Shown: positions 1-9,290, counted from the stretch's first letter. The stretch: DNA of 64,000 nucleotides from Leptospira kanakyensis (GCF_004769235.1 NZ_RQFG01000019.1:186001-250000), one strand, 5' to 3'. Notes: a model not told the origin generated them from the letters alone. Program-made: numbers and translations.

Positions 1-154
1 ATAGGAAATTTTTATCAGTTTTGTAATGATTCTTCTTTTTTGCTATCTTTTTTAAACAGTTGTTAGATTTTTTCCAAACTTATCTGGAACAAAGAGTTCC
101 CAATTTGAATTTTGAATACACAGTTTTTATACCTGTTATGGAGTATGTCGAGAA

Positions 155-1690
155 ATGAATATTACAGATCTGAAGGATTCCTTTGCCAAAATGAAAGTTT
201 TGAATTTGAAAAAACCAGAGACCCAAGTGTTGGGTCTTTTTCTATCTTTTGTCCTTCTCTATTTTTTCGTGAATGTATCTAACTTTTTGGGCGAGTATTA
301 TTTTGTCACAGATCTAGCTGCCAATGATTTTCAAATTATGGAAATCCTAAATGGGAGGATTGCTTATGGCCCATACTCAAGGTTTCAGTTCAACCATCCA
401 GGCCCTGTATATTTTTACTTTTTAGCTTTCGCTGAAAAACTGTTTTTCTTTTTTGATTCCGCTTATGCCCGTTATGTTTTTTTCACCTATTTATTGAACA
501 GTTTTTGTATTGGTTTTGTATTTTACCAACTGACAAAAATTTTTAAATCTCCATGGGCTGCGGTTTTCTTATGGATTTCTAGTTTTTTTGTATGGAAGAG
601 TTTAGGGTTTGGGTTTCTGTTTGAGACTTGGACACCATTCGTGATGATTTGTCCTTTTCTTGTATTCATTTTTTCTGTTGCCAACTTATCCGAAAGAAAG
701 TGGTGGTATTTACCCGTTTTTTTATTCACTGGTTCTTTTTTATTTCAGATAAACATTATGGGAGCTGTCCCTTTTGGAACTGGATTCCTTTTTATTATTT
801 ATTCCGTTTTTAAGGAAAGAAAAACAAACCACTGGAAGGTGAAGGATCTGAAGTTTCCGCTACTAGTTTCTGGTTTGTTATTGTTCGTTGTTTGGCTTCC
901 TGTCCTCATCGATTTTTTTCAAAATTTTCCCGGCAATATCAGCAGTGTTTTGAAATATTTGCTAAAAGGTGGTGGGAACAAAAAACCAGTCGAAGTTTTT
1001 TCTTTTTTAAAAACGATGTTGGATTCTATTTTCCCTTTGCCCTATGCTGGATTCTTTTACGGACTCATCATTCTCCTTCCATTTTGGAAACCTGACGGTT
1101 TCAATTCCTTTGCCCTAAGACTTCGTAATTTTAGTTTTGTATACACTGTTGTCATTTTACTTACCCTGTTTCGGATGAAAGGCCCGATTGTCCCCCATCT
1201 TTACTGGCATTTTGATTCAGTGATTGCGGTTCAGATTTTTCTTGTTTTGATGGTTTTTTTCCAGAAACAAATCAGTGCGGAATGGAAACCAAAACAATTT
1301 GTTTGGTTTGTTTTACTGATTGGTTTTAGTGTTTTTTTGTATGGGAAGGAACCGGCAAAGGATAGAAATTTATCTGTGAAAGAATGGACAAATGCCATTC
1401 ATCATATTGATGATCAGTTTGTTTTGCATTGGGACTCGAATCCTAAAGATTTTCCGCAAGGGAATTTAGTTTTGGGTGTGGCTTCGGCTTTAAACAGGGA
1501 AGGTAAAAAAGTTTGTTTTACCGAACCTTGGTTATTCCTTGTCCCGCGTACTTATCATTGTAGCCCAGAAAATTTAAAGTCTTACACCTTCATTCAGTTT
1601 GAAACGCAAGAACTTTCTACCCCAGTTCTTGCACGGGAAGGAAATCGAATTCTATATTTAAATTCCTCTGTAAAGATCCAAAAGAATTAA
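155..1690 (+). CDS. Multi-pass membrane protein, probable GT-C-type glycosyltransferase
   Basis: A 511-residue protein with about ten or more hydrophobic segments from residue 25 to about 420 and a hydrophilic C-terminal part of about 95 residues. After the first membrane segment comes a loop with acidic residues (FVTDLAAND) and then NHPGPVYFYF, which resembles the first periplasmic loop of GT-C enzymes (ArnT/PMT-like) that use polyprenyl-phosphate sugars. No family can be named with certainty. The next gene is a GtrB-like synthase of polyprenyl-phosphate sugars on the same strand, 129 bp downstream, which supports a role in transferring a lipid-linked sugar to an envelope glycan. That role is inference. 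The ATG start follows a weak GGAG at about 16 bp. Confidence 0.6.
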   Translation: MNITDLKDSFAKMKVLNLKKPETQVLGLFLSFVLLYFFVNVSNFLGEYYFVTDLAANDFQIMEILNGRIAYGPYSRFQFNHPGPVYFYFLAFAEKLFFFFDSAYARYVFFTYLLNSFCIGFVFYQLTKIFKSPWAAVFLWISSFFVWKSLGFGFLFETWTPFVMICPFLVFIFSVANLSERKWWYLPVFLFTGSFLFQINIMGAVPFGTGFLFIIYSVFKERKTNHWKVKDLKFPLLVSGLLLFVVWLPVLIDFFQNFPGNISSVLKYLLKGGGNKKPVEVFSFLKTMLDSIFPLPYAGFFYGLIILLPFWKPDGFNSFALRLRNFSFVYTVVILLTLFRMKGPIVPHLYWHFDSVIAVQIFLVLMVFFQKQISAEWKPKQFVWFVLLIGFSVFLYGKEPAKDRNLSVKEWTNAIHHIDDQFVLHWDSNPKDFPQGNLVLGVASALNREGKKVCFTEPWLFLVPRTYHCSPENLKSYTFIQFETQELSTPVLAREGNRILYLNSSVKIQKN

Positions 1691-1706
1691 ACTTTTGGAA
1701 TTAGAG

Positions 1707-1739
1707 TTTTGCTTCTGAAAATTAATTTTGGAAGCAAAA
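1707..1739. repeat. Inverted repeat in the gap between the two glycosyltransferase genes
   Basis: TTTTGCTTC at 1707-1715 is repeated inverted as GAAGCAAAA at 1731-1739, a perfect 9-bp stem with a 15-nt loop. It lies 17 bp after the first gene's stop. No immediate T-run follows, though the next 60 bases are T-rich, so it may be a weak terminator or processing hairpin. Confidence 0.4.
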
Positions 1740-1819
1740 TGTAGTGGTCTTAAAGGTAGGTTTTCTTTTATTTTCTCTTTAGCACATAATTCCTTTCGAA
1801 GAATCAACATATCTTAAAT

Positions 1820-2824
1820 ATGCATTATTATCTTGTCCCTAGAAAAAAACCAAGTCTTCTCTCCTTAATCATTCCTTGTTATAACGAGGAAGAAGTTTTA
1901 GACATTCTAAAAAAAAGGTTAAGAGAAACTATCTTTAAATTTCAAGTTAAAACGGAAATCATTCTTGTGAATGATGGTAGTTCTGATTTGACCATCGTTG
2001 GTTTGATGCAATGGGCAAAAGAAGATGCAAATGTTCGTGTCATATCACTTGCTCGTAATTTCGGCCACCAAATTGCTGTGACTGCTGGGATGGACCATGC
2101 GCGTGGTGATGCTGTGGTAGTGATGGATGCCGACTTGCAAGATCCTCCTGAAATCATTCTGGAAATGTTAAAAAAATACGAAGAAGGTTATGACGTAGTT
2201 TATGGGCAGAGACTAGCTCGTTCCGGAGAATCTTTTTTTAAGAAAGTAACTGCGTGGGCTTTTTATCGCCTTATGAAAATTTTAGTTCATAAAGACCTTC
2301 CTTTGGATTCGGGAGATTTTCGCCTGATCTCTAGGCGATGTTTGGATGCATTGAATGGGCTTCGTGAGAACCATCGTTTCCTCCGAGGGATGAATGCTTG
2401 GATTGGTTTTCCACAGACTCCTGTTTATTACAATCGCGATCCACGGGTAGCTGGTGAAACCAAATACCCATTACAAAAGATGTTAAAATTGGCAATGAAT
2501 GCTGCTGTTTCTTTTTCTCCTTTGCCTCTTCGTTTTAGTTTGGGACTTGGGATTGTGGTAGCTGTGATTGGTTTTGCCGTTGGTGTTTATGCACTCTTTC
2601 GAGCCTTCCAACATTTTATTTTGCAAATGCCAATTGTTTATAATCCTGGTTGGGCCACCATCGTGACTTTGATCTGTTTGATTGGAGGATCGATTTTGAT
2701 ATCCATTGGGATCTTAGGAGAATATGTAGCCCGAATTTTTGAGGAGTCGAAAGGCAGACCTCTTTATGTGATTGAGTTTACAGAAGGGATTCGTGTCCAA
2801 AAATCTCCAGTCAAAAAAAGATAA
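1820..2824 (+). CDS. Family 2 glycosyltransferase, GtrB/DPM1-like polyprenyl-phosphate sugar synthase
   Basis: A 334-residue protein. The N-terminal GT-A domain shows the family 2 hallmarks SLIIPCYNEEE (about residues 15-25), VNDGSSD (about 50), ARNFGHQ, and the metal-binding DADLQDPPE (about 111-119), as in GtrB, ArnC and dolichol-phosphate mannose synthase. Two membrane helices follow (about 232-255 and 270-297), the second ending in GILGEYVARIFEE, typical of GtrB-type enzymes. The expected reaction is transfer of a sugar from a nucleotide donor to undecaprenyl phosphate on the cytoplasmic face. The sugar cannot be read from sequence. The ATG start has no clear Shine-Dalgarno site. Confidence 0.88.
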   Translation: MHYYLVPRKKPSLLSLIIPCYNEEEVLDILKKRLRETIFKFQVKTEIILVNDGSSDLTIVGLMQWAKEDANVRVISLARNFGHQIAVTAGMDHARGDAVVVMDADLQDPPEIILEMLKKYEEGYDVVYGQRLARSGESFFKKVTAWAFYRLMKILVHKDLPLDSGDFRLISRRCLDALNGLRENHRFLRGMNAWIGFPQTPVYYNRDPRVAGETKYPLQKMLKLAMNAAVSFSPLPLRFSLGLGIVVAVIGFAVGVYALFRAFQHFILQMPIVYNPGWATIVTLICLIGGSILISIGILGEYVARIFEESKGRPLYVIEFTEGIRVQKSPVKKR

Positions 2825-2865
2825 AGAAGGATTGTTCCTTACCTTTACCTTTTTTTAAATTTGAT

Positions 2866-2896
2866 AAGAACATTTGTTTTACCTTGCAATGTTCTT
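2866..2896 (+). terminator. Probable intrinsic terminator after the GtrB-like gene
   Basis: AAGAACATT (2866-2874) and AATGTTCTT (2888-2896) form a perfect 9-bp stem with a 13-nt loop, followed by TTGTTTTTGATTT. It lies between two convergent genes, 42 bp after the + strand stop. On the minus strand the sequence beyond the stem is A-rich, so it should work mainly for the + strand gene. Confidence 0.55.
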
Positions 2897-2906
2897 TGTT
2901 TTTGAT

Positions 2907-4448
2907 TTAAGACCGAAAGGCAGAAACCAAACCTTCTTTTAGTTTTTGCCTTGTCCCTTCTGCTGATTTTGGGATGGTCAATTCTTCTAATAATTTCAAT
3001 AAAAAACTTTCATCCACTAGTTTCCCTTCCAATACCTTCCCAATCATTCCCGCCACCACCGCTAGGATCTGTTCGATTGTTAGATATCGTTCTGATTCTA
3101 GAATGATCCCCATTCCCAAAGCTCCCTCTGTTCCATAAAACGCTTGTCCCTTGGCAAAAAGGGAGTCATACATTCCCACCGGTAACGCATCCTTTACTTT
3201 TTCACGCATTTCTACTTCACCTGGCCCGTGGCCCGTGCGGTTGATGAGGCTGAGAGATACTGGGTTCGTTGTTCCATGTATTCTGTGGATTTCTTCGGCA
3301 AGGAGGCGAATTTTTTTAGCTGCATCCCTTGTGATGGCATCGCGACCGAGGAAATTTAGTTTGTATAAATATTCTTCTAATTCATCTCCGTTTAGTTTCC
3401 CCATACAGATGACTTGGTAAAGAGTAAAGATCATATAATCCGATTCTGTATTGTCACCGAGTAAAATTTCTTTGGCTTCTGTGGGAAGGTAGATGCGGTC
3501 ATAAAGAAGGATGGAGAGTTTATAGGACATTTGGTCGAATAAACTTTGGTAAGAAGCACCTAAGAATTTTTTTGTTCGCGACCAAGCGGGCCTAAATCCG
3601 TTCTGCAAAAATTCGATAGGGTTAAAGATGGTTCCGAGTACTTTGTCAAAAACACCTTTGATGGTTCCTTCCAAATATTTTAAATGTAAGGATTCAGTTT
3701 GAATTCCGTCTTTGGCGATGGTTGCAAGCATGGTGCGGCGAAAGAAATGAGGACTGGCAGAGATAAAAGCAAGAGGGGCATTGGAGAGGGATGTGCGAAG
3801 TTCTCGGTAAAGTTCCGGCATTCCTGGAAGCGCCTGTTTTTGATTAGGTGTTTCGAATACTGCAGTGAATTTCCCTTTTCCGGAATGGATGTCTGTGGCG
3901 AGGTAGGTTTGGTCGATATCAGAGGTCACAACCATTCCTTTATAGTCCTCTGCAAGAATTCTAAGTTTCCCTTTTCCAACAATCGTAGTTTTTCCTAAAA
4001 TAGAATCTTCGGTTGTGTTTAAATGGGCCAAGTCTTTGGAGTATTGTCGAAAACTATCTAGGCCTTCGAGTACAACTTGGAAGTCGTGAAATCCAACTGG
4101 CAATTTGTCTCGAATCTCGCAGGAAAAAAATCCATCTTCGTCGGCCTTGATTTTCCCTGAGGTGTAAATTTTATTTCCACCCACATCATACACTTCTAAC
4201 TTTAATACTGGTTTTCTGACGGGAGCCAAAGAGAAATCTAAGAAGGGGGTGATTTTTGTTTCTTCCCCAATAAAAAGTCCAGTGACAAGATCCCAAAGGC
4301 CTTCAGCTTTCATGAGATCGGTAATCCCCACATCCACCACTTGTCCGCGCACATAAGAACGCCTCTCTCTTCCTAAAGATCCTCCGCAGACAGCAATTCT
4401 TTTGATATCGGTAATGATTGGTTGTGTGGTATTTGGTTCTTGGGACAT
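2907..4448 (-). CDS. App1-family (DUF2183) HAD-like phosphatase
   Basis: A 513-residue protein. The central part has the motifs of the App1 phosphatidate phosphatase family: SDIDQT (DxDxT nucleophile motif, about residue 177), FISASP (motif II, about 225) and LLGDNTESD (C-terminal acidic motif, about 332). An N-terminal region of about 160 residues looks beta-rich, with paired hydrophobic strands and VGFHDF-like turns, and precedes the catalytic domain. The C-terminal 150 residues are helical. In yeast App1 dephosphorylates phosphatidate; the bacterial substrate is unknown. No signal peptide is visible. Transcribed divergently from the ubiD-family gene, with 53 bp between starts. Confidence 0.8.
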   Translation of the reverse strand: MSQEPNTTQPIITDIKRIAVCGGSLGRERRSYVRGQVVDVGITDLMKAEGLWDLVTGLFIGEETKITPFLDFSLAPVRKPVLKLEVYDVGGNKIYTSGKIKADEDGFFSCEIRDKLPVGFHDFQVVLEGLDSFRQYSKDLAHLNTTEDSILGKTTIVGKGKLRILAEDYKGMVVTSDIDQTYLATDIHSGKGKFTAVFETPNQKQALPGMPELYRELRTSLSNAPLAFISASPHFFRRTMLATIAKDGIQTESLHLKYLEGTIKGVFDKVLGTIFNPIEFLQNGFRPAWSRTKKFLGASYQSLFDQMSYKLSILLYDRIYLPTEAKEILLGDNTESDYMIFTLYQVICMGKLNGDELEEYLYKLNFLGRDAITRDAAKKIRLLAEEIHRIHGTTNPVSLSLINRTGHGPGEVEMREKVKDALPVGMYDSLFAKGQAFYGTEGALGMGIILESERYLTIEQILAVVAGMIGKVLEGKLVDESFLLKLLEELTIPKSAEGTRQKLKEGLVSAFRS

Positions 4449-4501
4449 AGAATTTATGCCCTTAAGAGTTTAAGAAAACAAGGAGCCGTCCATTCCTTTT
4501 T

Positions 4502-6274
4502 ATGGTTTCACTACGATCCACCAATGATTTTGTCCGACTTTTGCAAACGGAGGGAGAACTCCGTGTGATTTCTGAACCCGTGGATCCTTACCTGGAACTT
4601 GCGGAGATCCAGAGGCGTGTTGTGGCCAAAAAAGGCCCGGCCCTTCTTTTTACCAATGTCAAAGGGACAAAGTTTCCGGTAGCAACCAATCTCTACGGAT
4701 CTGAAAAACGAATTCATTTAGCCTTTGGCCCAAAACCCGTTGCGACCATCCAGCGTCTAGCCAAACTTGCGAAGGAGATTTTCCCTCCTAGGTTTTCGAA
4801 ACTTTGGAAGGAACGTTCTCTTGGACTTTTGCCCTTCCAAGTGGGTTTAAAACAGGTGAGAAGGGCTCCGGTTCTCTCTGGCGGCCTAATCACAACCGCC
4901 GAGTTACCCCAAGTGGTATCTTGGCCGAAAGACGGAGGAGCTTTTGTCACCCTTCCTTTGGTTTATACCCAACATCCGGAATCAGGGAATGGAAACTTAG
5001 GTATGTACCGTGTGCAATTATTCGGCGATAAAACCGTAGGCATGCATATCCAAATCCACCGGGGAGGTGGCTTTCATTATTATGAAGCGGAAAAAAAAGG
5101 AGAGTCCCTTCCTGCGCACGTATACATTGGTGGACCACCTGCCTTAACGATTGCTGCGGTGGCACCACTTCCAGAAGAAATCCCGGAACTTGTATTTGCT
5201 TCCTTTTTAATGGGTGAAAAACTCCGGATGAAAAAAGACAAATCGGTATCCCCATACCCAATCGTTGCTGATGCCGACTTTGCTCTGATTGGGAAGATCC
5301 CTCCTAAACTTAGAAAACCGGAAGGCCCATTTGGTGATCACTATGGATACTACTCTTTGTTACACGATTATCCTTATCTAGACCTAACACATGTCCTTCA
5401 TAGAAAGGATGCGATCTGGGCTGCGACAGTGGTAGGAAGGCCTCCCCAAGAAGACCATTACATCGCTGAGTTTTTACAGGATTTACTTTCTCCGATGTTC
5501 CCACTTGTCATGCCACAGGTGCTTGGTGTCTGGGCCTACGAAGAATCTGGTGTTCATTCTCTTGCCGCAGCGATTGTGAAGGAAAGATACTTCCGAGAAG
5601 CCTTTATGGGAGCTCTTCGCATTCTGGGAGAAGGGCAACTTTCACTCACAAAATGTTTGCTCGTAACCAATGAACGAGTGAATCTAAAAAACTTTTCAGA
5701 AACATTTAAAGTCATCACAGAAAGATGTGATCCGAAAACTGACTTTTTTATTTTTAGCAATATCAGTCAAGATACACTCGATTATACCAGTGGAACGGTA
5801 AACAAAGGGAGTAAGATGTTATGGATGGGAATTACAGAAGCCAATGCACCTTTAAAATATCCTAACCTTCCTCGTGAATTTTCAGGTCATTTTAAAGACA
5901 AACGTTTCCAAAATCCCAAAGTGTTTTTACCGGGAGTCCTTGTGGTTCAGGGATCTGCTTATACAAAAGAGGACCAGTTGGCGACAACTTTGTTACAGGA
6001 AGATCTAGGACGTTTTCATTATGTATTTCTTGTGGATGATTCAGAAGATGCAGTAAAAACTGATTCTGATTTTATTTGGACAATGTTTACAAGAATGGAG
6101 CCGGCCTCCGATGTCTATGCGAGAACGGAAACAAAACATAACCATATCGCGTACGCAGTTCCTATTGTATTTGATTGCCGGATGAAACCTTGGATCCCGG
6201 AAGTTCTTGTTCCTCTTTCGGAAACAGTAAAATTAGTGGATACAAAGTTTGGAAGGATGATCGACTCCGTCTGA
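4502..6274 (+). CDS. UbiD-family decarboxylase
   Basis: A 590-residue protein, within the usual size range for UbiD-type enzymes (about 490-620), that use prenylated FMN for reversible decarboxylation. Family signatures include GNLGMYRVQ followed by HIQIHRGGG (cofactor pocket, about residues 162-190), EGPFGDHYGYYS (about 274-285, with the catalytic acid region) and QEDHYIAEF. Close relatives act in menaquinone (futalosine-type) or ubiquinone synthesis or on aromatic acids, and I cannot choose between these. No ubiX is in the window, so the prFMN synthase must be elsewhere. The ATG start has only a distant GGAG. Confidence 0.87.
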   Translation: MVSLRSTNDFVRLLQTEGELRVISEPVDPYLELAEIQRRVVAKKGPALLFTNVKGTKFPVATNLYGSEKRIHLAFGPKPVATIQRLAKLAKEIFPPRFSKLWKERSLGLLPFQVGLKQVRRAPVLSGGLITTAELPQVVSWPKDGGAFVTLPLVYTQHPESGNGNLGMYRVQLFGDKTVGMHIQIHRGGGFHYYEAEKKGESLPAHVYIGGPPALTIAAVAPLPEEIPELVFASFLMGEKLRMKKDKSVSPYPIVADADFALIGKIPPKLRKPEGPFGDHYGYYSLLHDYPYLDLTHVLHRKDAIWAATVVGRPPQEDHYIAEFLQDLLSPMFPLVMPQVLGVWAYEESGVHSLAAAIVKERYFREAFMGALRILGEGQLSLTKCLLVTNERVNLKNFSETFKVITERCDPKTDFFIFSNISQDTLDYTSGTVNKGSKMLWMGITEANAPLKYPNLPREFSGHFKDKRFQNPKVFLPGVLVVQGSAYTKEDQLATTLLQEDLGRFHYVFLVDDSEDAVKTDSDFIWTMFTRMEPASDVYARTETKHNHIAYAVPIVFDCRMKPWIPEVLVPLSETVKLVDTKFGRMIDSV

Positions 6275-6331
6275 CTTTTAAAAAAAAGTGAATAGAAAGA
6301 AACCTTAGGTATAAAAAACTAAAAAGAAGAC

Positions 6332-7303
6332 ATGGCAAAAAAACTAACCTTAGTCACTGGCGGTGCGGGCCTGATTGGTTCGCAAATTATAGAAGATCTC
6401 AATCAAAACGGGAATACCGATATTTTGGTCGTGGATCATTTGGGGACAACAGAGAAATGGAAAAATCTCCAAAGGAATTTTTTTAAGGACTACTATGAGA
6501 AAGATCAATTTGAATCTTTTTTAGATTCCGGAAATTCAATCTTAAACGAGATATCTGAAATTTACCATTTGGGTGCTTGTTCTGCCACAACGGAAAAAGA
6601 TGCCACTTACTTAATGCAAAATAACTTTCATTATACGAAGAAATTGGCAGAGTTTGCTGTCGCAAAAAATATTCCATTTCTTTACGCCTCCAGTGCTGCC
6701 ACTTATGGGGAAGGTGAGTATGGTTATGACGACAAAGCCCCAATTGAAAATCTAAAACCGCTCAATATGTACGGCTATTCCAAACAACTATTCGATCTTT
6801 ATGCTAAAAAAGTAGGCATCGCCGATAAACTCGTTGGACTCAAATACTTCAATGTTTTTGGATACGGGGAAGCCCATAAGGGAGAGATGCGTAGCCTTGT
6901 TTTGAAAGGTTACGAACAAATCAGAGACACGGGAAAATTAAAATTATTTAAGTCTTACAAACCGGAATACAAGGACGGGGAACAAAAAAGGGATTTCCTC
7001 TACGTCAAGGACGCTAGTAAAATCAGCATTTATTTACTTTCTGAACGAAAGTACGGATTGTACAATGTGGGACGAGGAGTTGCCGAAACTTGGAACGATT
7101 TGGCGAACGCTTTGTTCGCTTCGATGGCCAAACCGGTGAATATTGAGTATGTAGATATGCCAGATTCGTTAAAGGGCAAATACCAATACTATACCTGTGC
7201 GGAAATGGAAAAGATCACCCAAACAGGATATCCCTTCGGTTATACAAACCTAAGGGATGCAGTGGCTGAATACATTCGTTTCCTGGGAGAGGAAAAGAAC
7301 TAA
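6332..7303 (+). CDS. hldD: ADP-L-glycero-D-manno-heptose 6-epimerase
   Basis: A 323-residue extended SDR epimerase that converts ADP-D-glycero-D-manno-heptose to the L-glycero form for the LPS inner core. It shows TGGAGLIGS (NAD(P)-binding, residues 8-16), HLGACSATTEKD, the conserved SSAATYG and the catalytic YGYSK (Tyr-x-x-x-Lys, about 148-152). KYFNVFGYGE follows, which is diagnostic for HldD rather than GalE. Length matches E. coli RfaD (310). It is a single gene on the + strand, 57 bp after the UbiD-family gene and convergent with an ArsR-type regulator. Cytoplasmic. Confidence 0.93.
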   Translation: MAKKLTLVTGGAGLIGSQIIEDLNQNGNTDILVVDHLGTTEKWKNLQRNFFKDYYEKDQFESFLDSGNSILNEISEIYHLGACSATTEKDATYLMQNNFHYTKKLAEFAVAKNIPFLYASSAATYGEGEYGYDDKAPIENLKPLNMYGYSKQLFDLYAKKVGIADKLVGLKYFNVFGYGEAHKGEMRSLVLKGYEQIRDTGKLKLFKSYKPEYKDGEQKRDFLYVKDASKISIYLLSERKYGLYNVGRGVAETWNDLANALFASMAKPVNIEYVDMPDSLKGKYQYYTCAEMEKITQTGYPFGYTNLRDAVAEYIRFLGEEKN

Positions 7304-7306
7304 TGT

Positions 7307-7606
7307 TTACTTTTTGTACACTTTTACAATGGTTTGGATTAGATCTTTGAACTTAGGATCTTTCAAACTGTAAAATACTTGGTTCGATGATTTACGAGAC
7401 TCTAAAATTCCGTTATTTTTCATCTTACTTAGGTGTTGGGATGCCGCAGATTGGCTAGTTCCTAACAATTCGACAAGCTGACCTACCGTTTTTTCTTCTT
7501 TCGCTAAGGTATAAAGAATCAAAAGGCGGATTGGGTGGGCTATCCCTTGAATTCCTTTAATCGCTTGTTCCAATTGTTGTTTGGTGAGTTCTGTTTTTAT
7601 TTTCAT
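7307..7606 (-). CDS. ArsR/SmtB-family winged-helix transcriptional regulator
   Basis: A 99-residue protein made of one winged helix-turn-helix domain: AHPIRLLILYTL (helix 2), TVGQLVELLGTSQSAASQHL (turn plus recognition helix, about 41-60) and the wing at about 65-80. There is no cysteine anywhere, so it cannot use the Cys-based metal sites of classical ArsR, SmtB or CadC members. It belongs with the non-metal or unknown-ligand members. The target is unknown. It may control itself, since short dyads sit in the 150-bp upstream gap. The stop lies 3 bp from the convergent hldD stop. Confidence 0.87.
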   Translation of the reverse strand: MKIKTELTKQQLEQAIKGIQGIAHPIRLLILYTLAKEEKTVGQLVELLGTSQSAASQHLSKMKNNGILESRKSSNQVFYSLKDPKFKDLIQTIVKVYKK

Positions 7607-7656
7607 CAGTAAGAGTTCCGTTATATCCTTATGACGAATATGTATTGTATTTACCT

Positions 7657-7672
7657 ACGAAATTTTTTTCGT
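7657..7672. repeat. Short dyad upstream of the arsR-type gene
   Basis: ACGAAA and TTTCGT form a 6-bp perfect dyad around TTTT, 51 bp upstream of the ATG of the arsR-like gene. Its position would suit an operator or promoter element, but no known consensus is matched. Confidence 0.25.
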
Positions 7673-7707
7673 TTGTAAAAAAAATGACAAGAATTTGGAA
7701 AGAGGGC

Positions 7708-7740
7708 CTCTACCCTCGTGAATTTTTTTCGAGGGTAGGG
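7708..7740 (-). terminator. Stem-loop just after the SDR gene, possible terminator
   Basis: CTACCCTCG (7710-7718) pairs with CGAGGGTAG (7730-7738), and two more pairs (one G-T) extend the stem to 11 bp with an 11-nt loop. On the minus strand it begins 16 nt after the SDR stop codon. No strong T-run follows on that strand, so it may end transcripts poorly or protect the 3' end. It also separates the SDR gene from the arsR-like gene. Confidence 0.45.
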
Positions 7741-7756
7741 TAGACATTAATCGAAG

Positions 7757-8524
7757 TTAGATTCGAACACCACCGGAAATTTCTAGAACTACGCCCGTCA
7801 CCAAATCATTAGAAATGATAAACTCAGCTGTAGATGCAATTTCATCCGGTTCTCCGAGCCTTCCCACAGGGATGATGGATTTCCATTTTGCAAGGGCTTC
7901 CGGATTCATGTCTTTTAAAACCATTTCGGTTCCAATAAATCCCGGTGCGATCCCTGCCACTCGGATTCCAAACTTTGCAAGTTCTTTTGACCAAGTCACA
8001 GTCATTGCCGCAACACCGGCTTTTGCAGCGCTATAATTCGTTTGGCCTGAATTCCCATGCATAGCGATGGAGGCAATGGGGATGATCACTCCCTTCTTTT
8101 GTTCCACCATCTTTGCTGCCGCTTCGCGTGCCGTAAGAAACACACCTGTTAAGTTTACATCAATGACCGATTGCCACTGGTCGATTCCCATTTTGCCTTT
8201 TACTTTTCCGGTTTCTTTGTCGACTCGGATGAGGAGACCATCACGTAAAATTCCGGCATTGAGAATCGCTACGTCCAAACTGCCTTGGAAAGCTGCCGCT
8301 TCTTCGATGAGACGGATGCTGTCTTCTTCTTTGGCGACATTGGCAACAATACCTGTAGTTTTGATTCCTTCTTTTTGAAAGAGAGCTACGGTTTCGTCCA
8401 ATTTGTCTTTTTGGATGTCTGAGAGTATGATATTGGCACCTGTCTTACCCAAACGGTAAGCCATTGCTTTTCCGAGGCCACCGGCAGATCCGGTGACGAG
8501 AATGTTTGCACCTTTTAATTCCAT
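7757..8524 (-). CDS. SDR-family oxidoreductase, FabG-like
   Basis: A classical short-chain dehydrogenase/reductase of 255 residues from the ATG at 8524, which has GGTGGA just upstream. An ATG eight codons earlier has no ribosome site. It shows TGSAGGLG (cofactor motif TGxxxGxG), NAGI (about 88), catalytic Ser in IASIAMHG, and YSAAKAG (Tyr-x-x-x-Lys), followed by APGFIGTEM. This fits FabG-like 3-oxoacyl reductases or 3-hydroxyacyl-CoA dehydrogenases. The substrate is uncertain, and a beta-oxidation role is as likely as fatty acid synthesis. The gene to its 5' side, a HATPase-domain protein on the same strand, is 73 bp away. Confidence 0.85.
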   Translation of the reverse strand: MELKGANILVTGSAGGLGKAMAYRLGKTGANIILSDIQKDKLDETVALFQKEGIKTTGIVANVAKEEDSIRLIEEAAAFQGSLDVAILNAGILRDGLLIRVDKETGKVKGKMGIDQWQSVIDVNLTGVFLTAREAAAKMVEQKKGVIIPIASIAMHGNSGQTNYSAAKAGVAAMTVTWSKELAKFGIRVAGIAPGFIGTEMVLKDMNPEALAKWKSIIPVGRLGEPDEIASTAEFIISNDLVTGVVLEISGGVRI

Positions 8525-8597
8525 GTCCACCAGTTTCGAAAATGGCAAACAGGCGGTCGATACAAATCTAAATGAGTAGGGTCGGGAGAATCACGAA

Positions 8598-9290
8598 TTA
8601 AATTTCTGCTAGTTCTGCACTACGAAACGACACGTAATTGTCGTTAAATGGAATTTCCACCCGAGCTACGGTGCGGTCTCCATGAGTGATGATGCGAAAT
8701 AGGTTAGGGTCAACCCCTTCGTTTTTGAGTAGAATCATGATGAGGGCAATTCCAAGTCCTGCACCTTCCGTATTGTCCATATTGTCCATATAGAATTCGG
8801 CGATGTCATTGTATCCCATGGACTTCTTCATTTTTTCTCGCATCCGGGCTTCTTCCGTTTTGATGACCGGAGTGTTGTTTGTCACTTCTACCAGAAGTCC
8901 GTCCAAACAGTAATGGAATTTGATTTGAACGTAAACGCCGCGAGCAAGGCAACGTTTTCCGTATTCATCTGCCATCTTCTCTGAAAACTTTTTAGAATAC
9001 TCTTTGATTCCTTGGAGGTAATCACTTTCGTCTGTGATGTCGAGGCCTTCATCTTCAAAAAACACACGTTTTTGATTGGCTTTGATTCCATTGATGGTCA
9101 GTTCTTTGGAGATTGTATAAAGCATCTCCACAAATTGGGATTGTCCTACTTCAGAAAGGATGTTTGTGATGAGACCTAAAACATACTGTTCTAGTTGGCG
9201 ATTCATCCTTGAGGATCTTACGACAATTTTGGATTTTGCCTTTACCAAATCGGGGATTTGTGTTTCTAATTCTACAAAGGGTTTCGCCAC
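8598..9290 (-). CDS. Free-standing HATPase (GHKL)-domain protein of unknown function
   Basis: A 230-residue soluble protein with no membrane segment or His-phosphorylation box. Its last 170 residues resemble the ATP-binding domain of histidine kinases: an N-box-like helix KELTINGIKANQKR (about 62-75), a beta strand LLVEVTNNTP (about 129-138), and a G-box-like GAGLGIALIMILLKNEG (about 176-192). A DxGxG motif is replaced by NNTP. It may be an anti-sigma-factor kinase-like or partner-binding protein, but no partner is adjacent. It is transcribed away from the tRNA-Thr/Trp genes, with 215 bp between them. Confidence 0.7.
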   Translation of the reverse strand: MAKPFVELETQIPDLVKAKSKIVVRSSRMNRQLEQYVLGLITNILSEVGQSQFVEMLYTISKELTINGIKANQKRVFFEDEGLDITDESDYLQGIKEYSKKFSEKMADEYGKRCLARGVYVQIKFHYCLDGLLVEVTNNTPVIKTEEARMREKMKKSMGYNDIAEFYMDNMDNTEGAGLGIALIMILLKNEGVDPNLFRIITHGDRTVARVEIPFNDNYVSFRSAELAEI

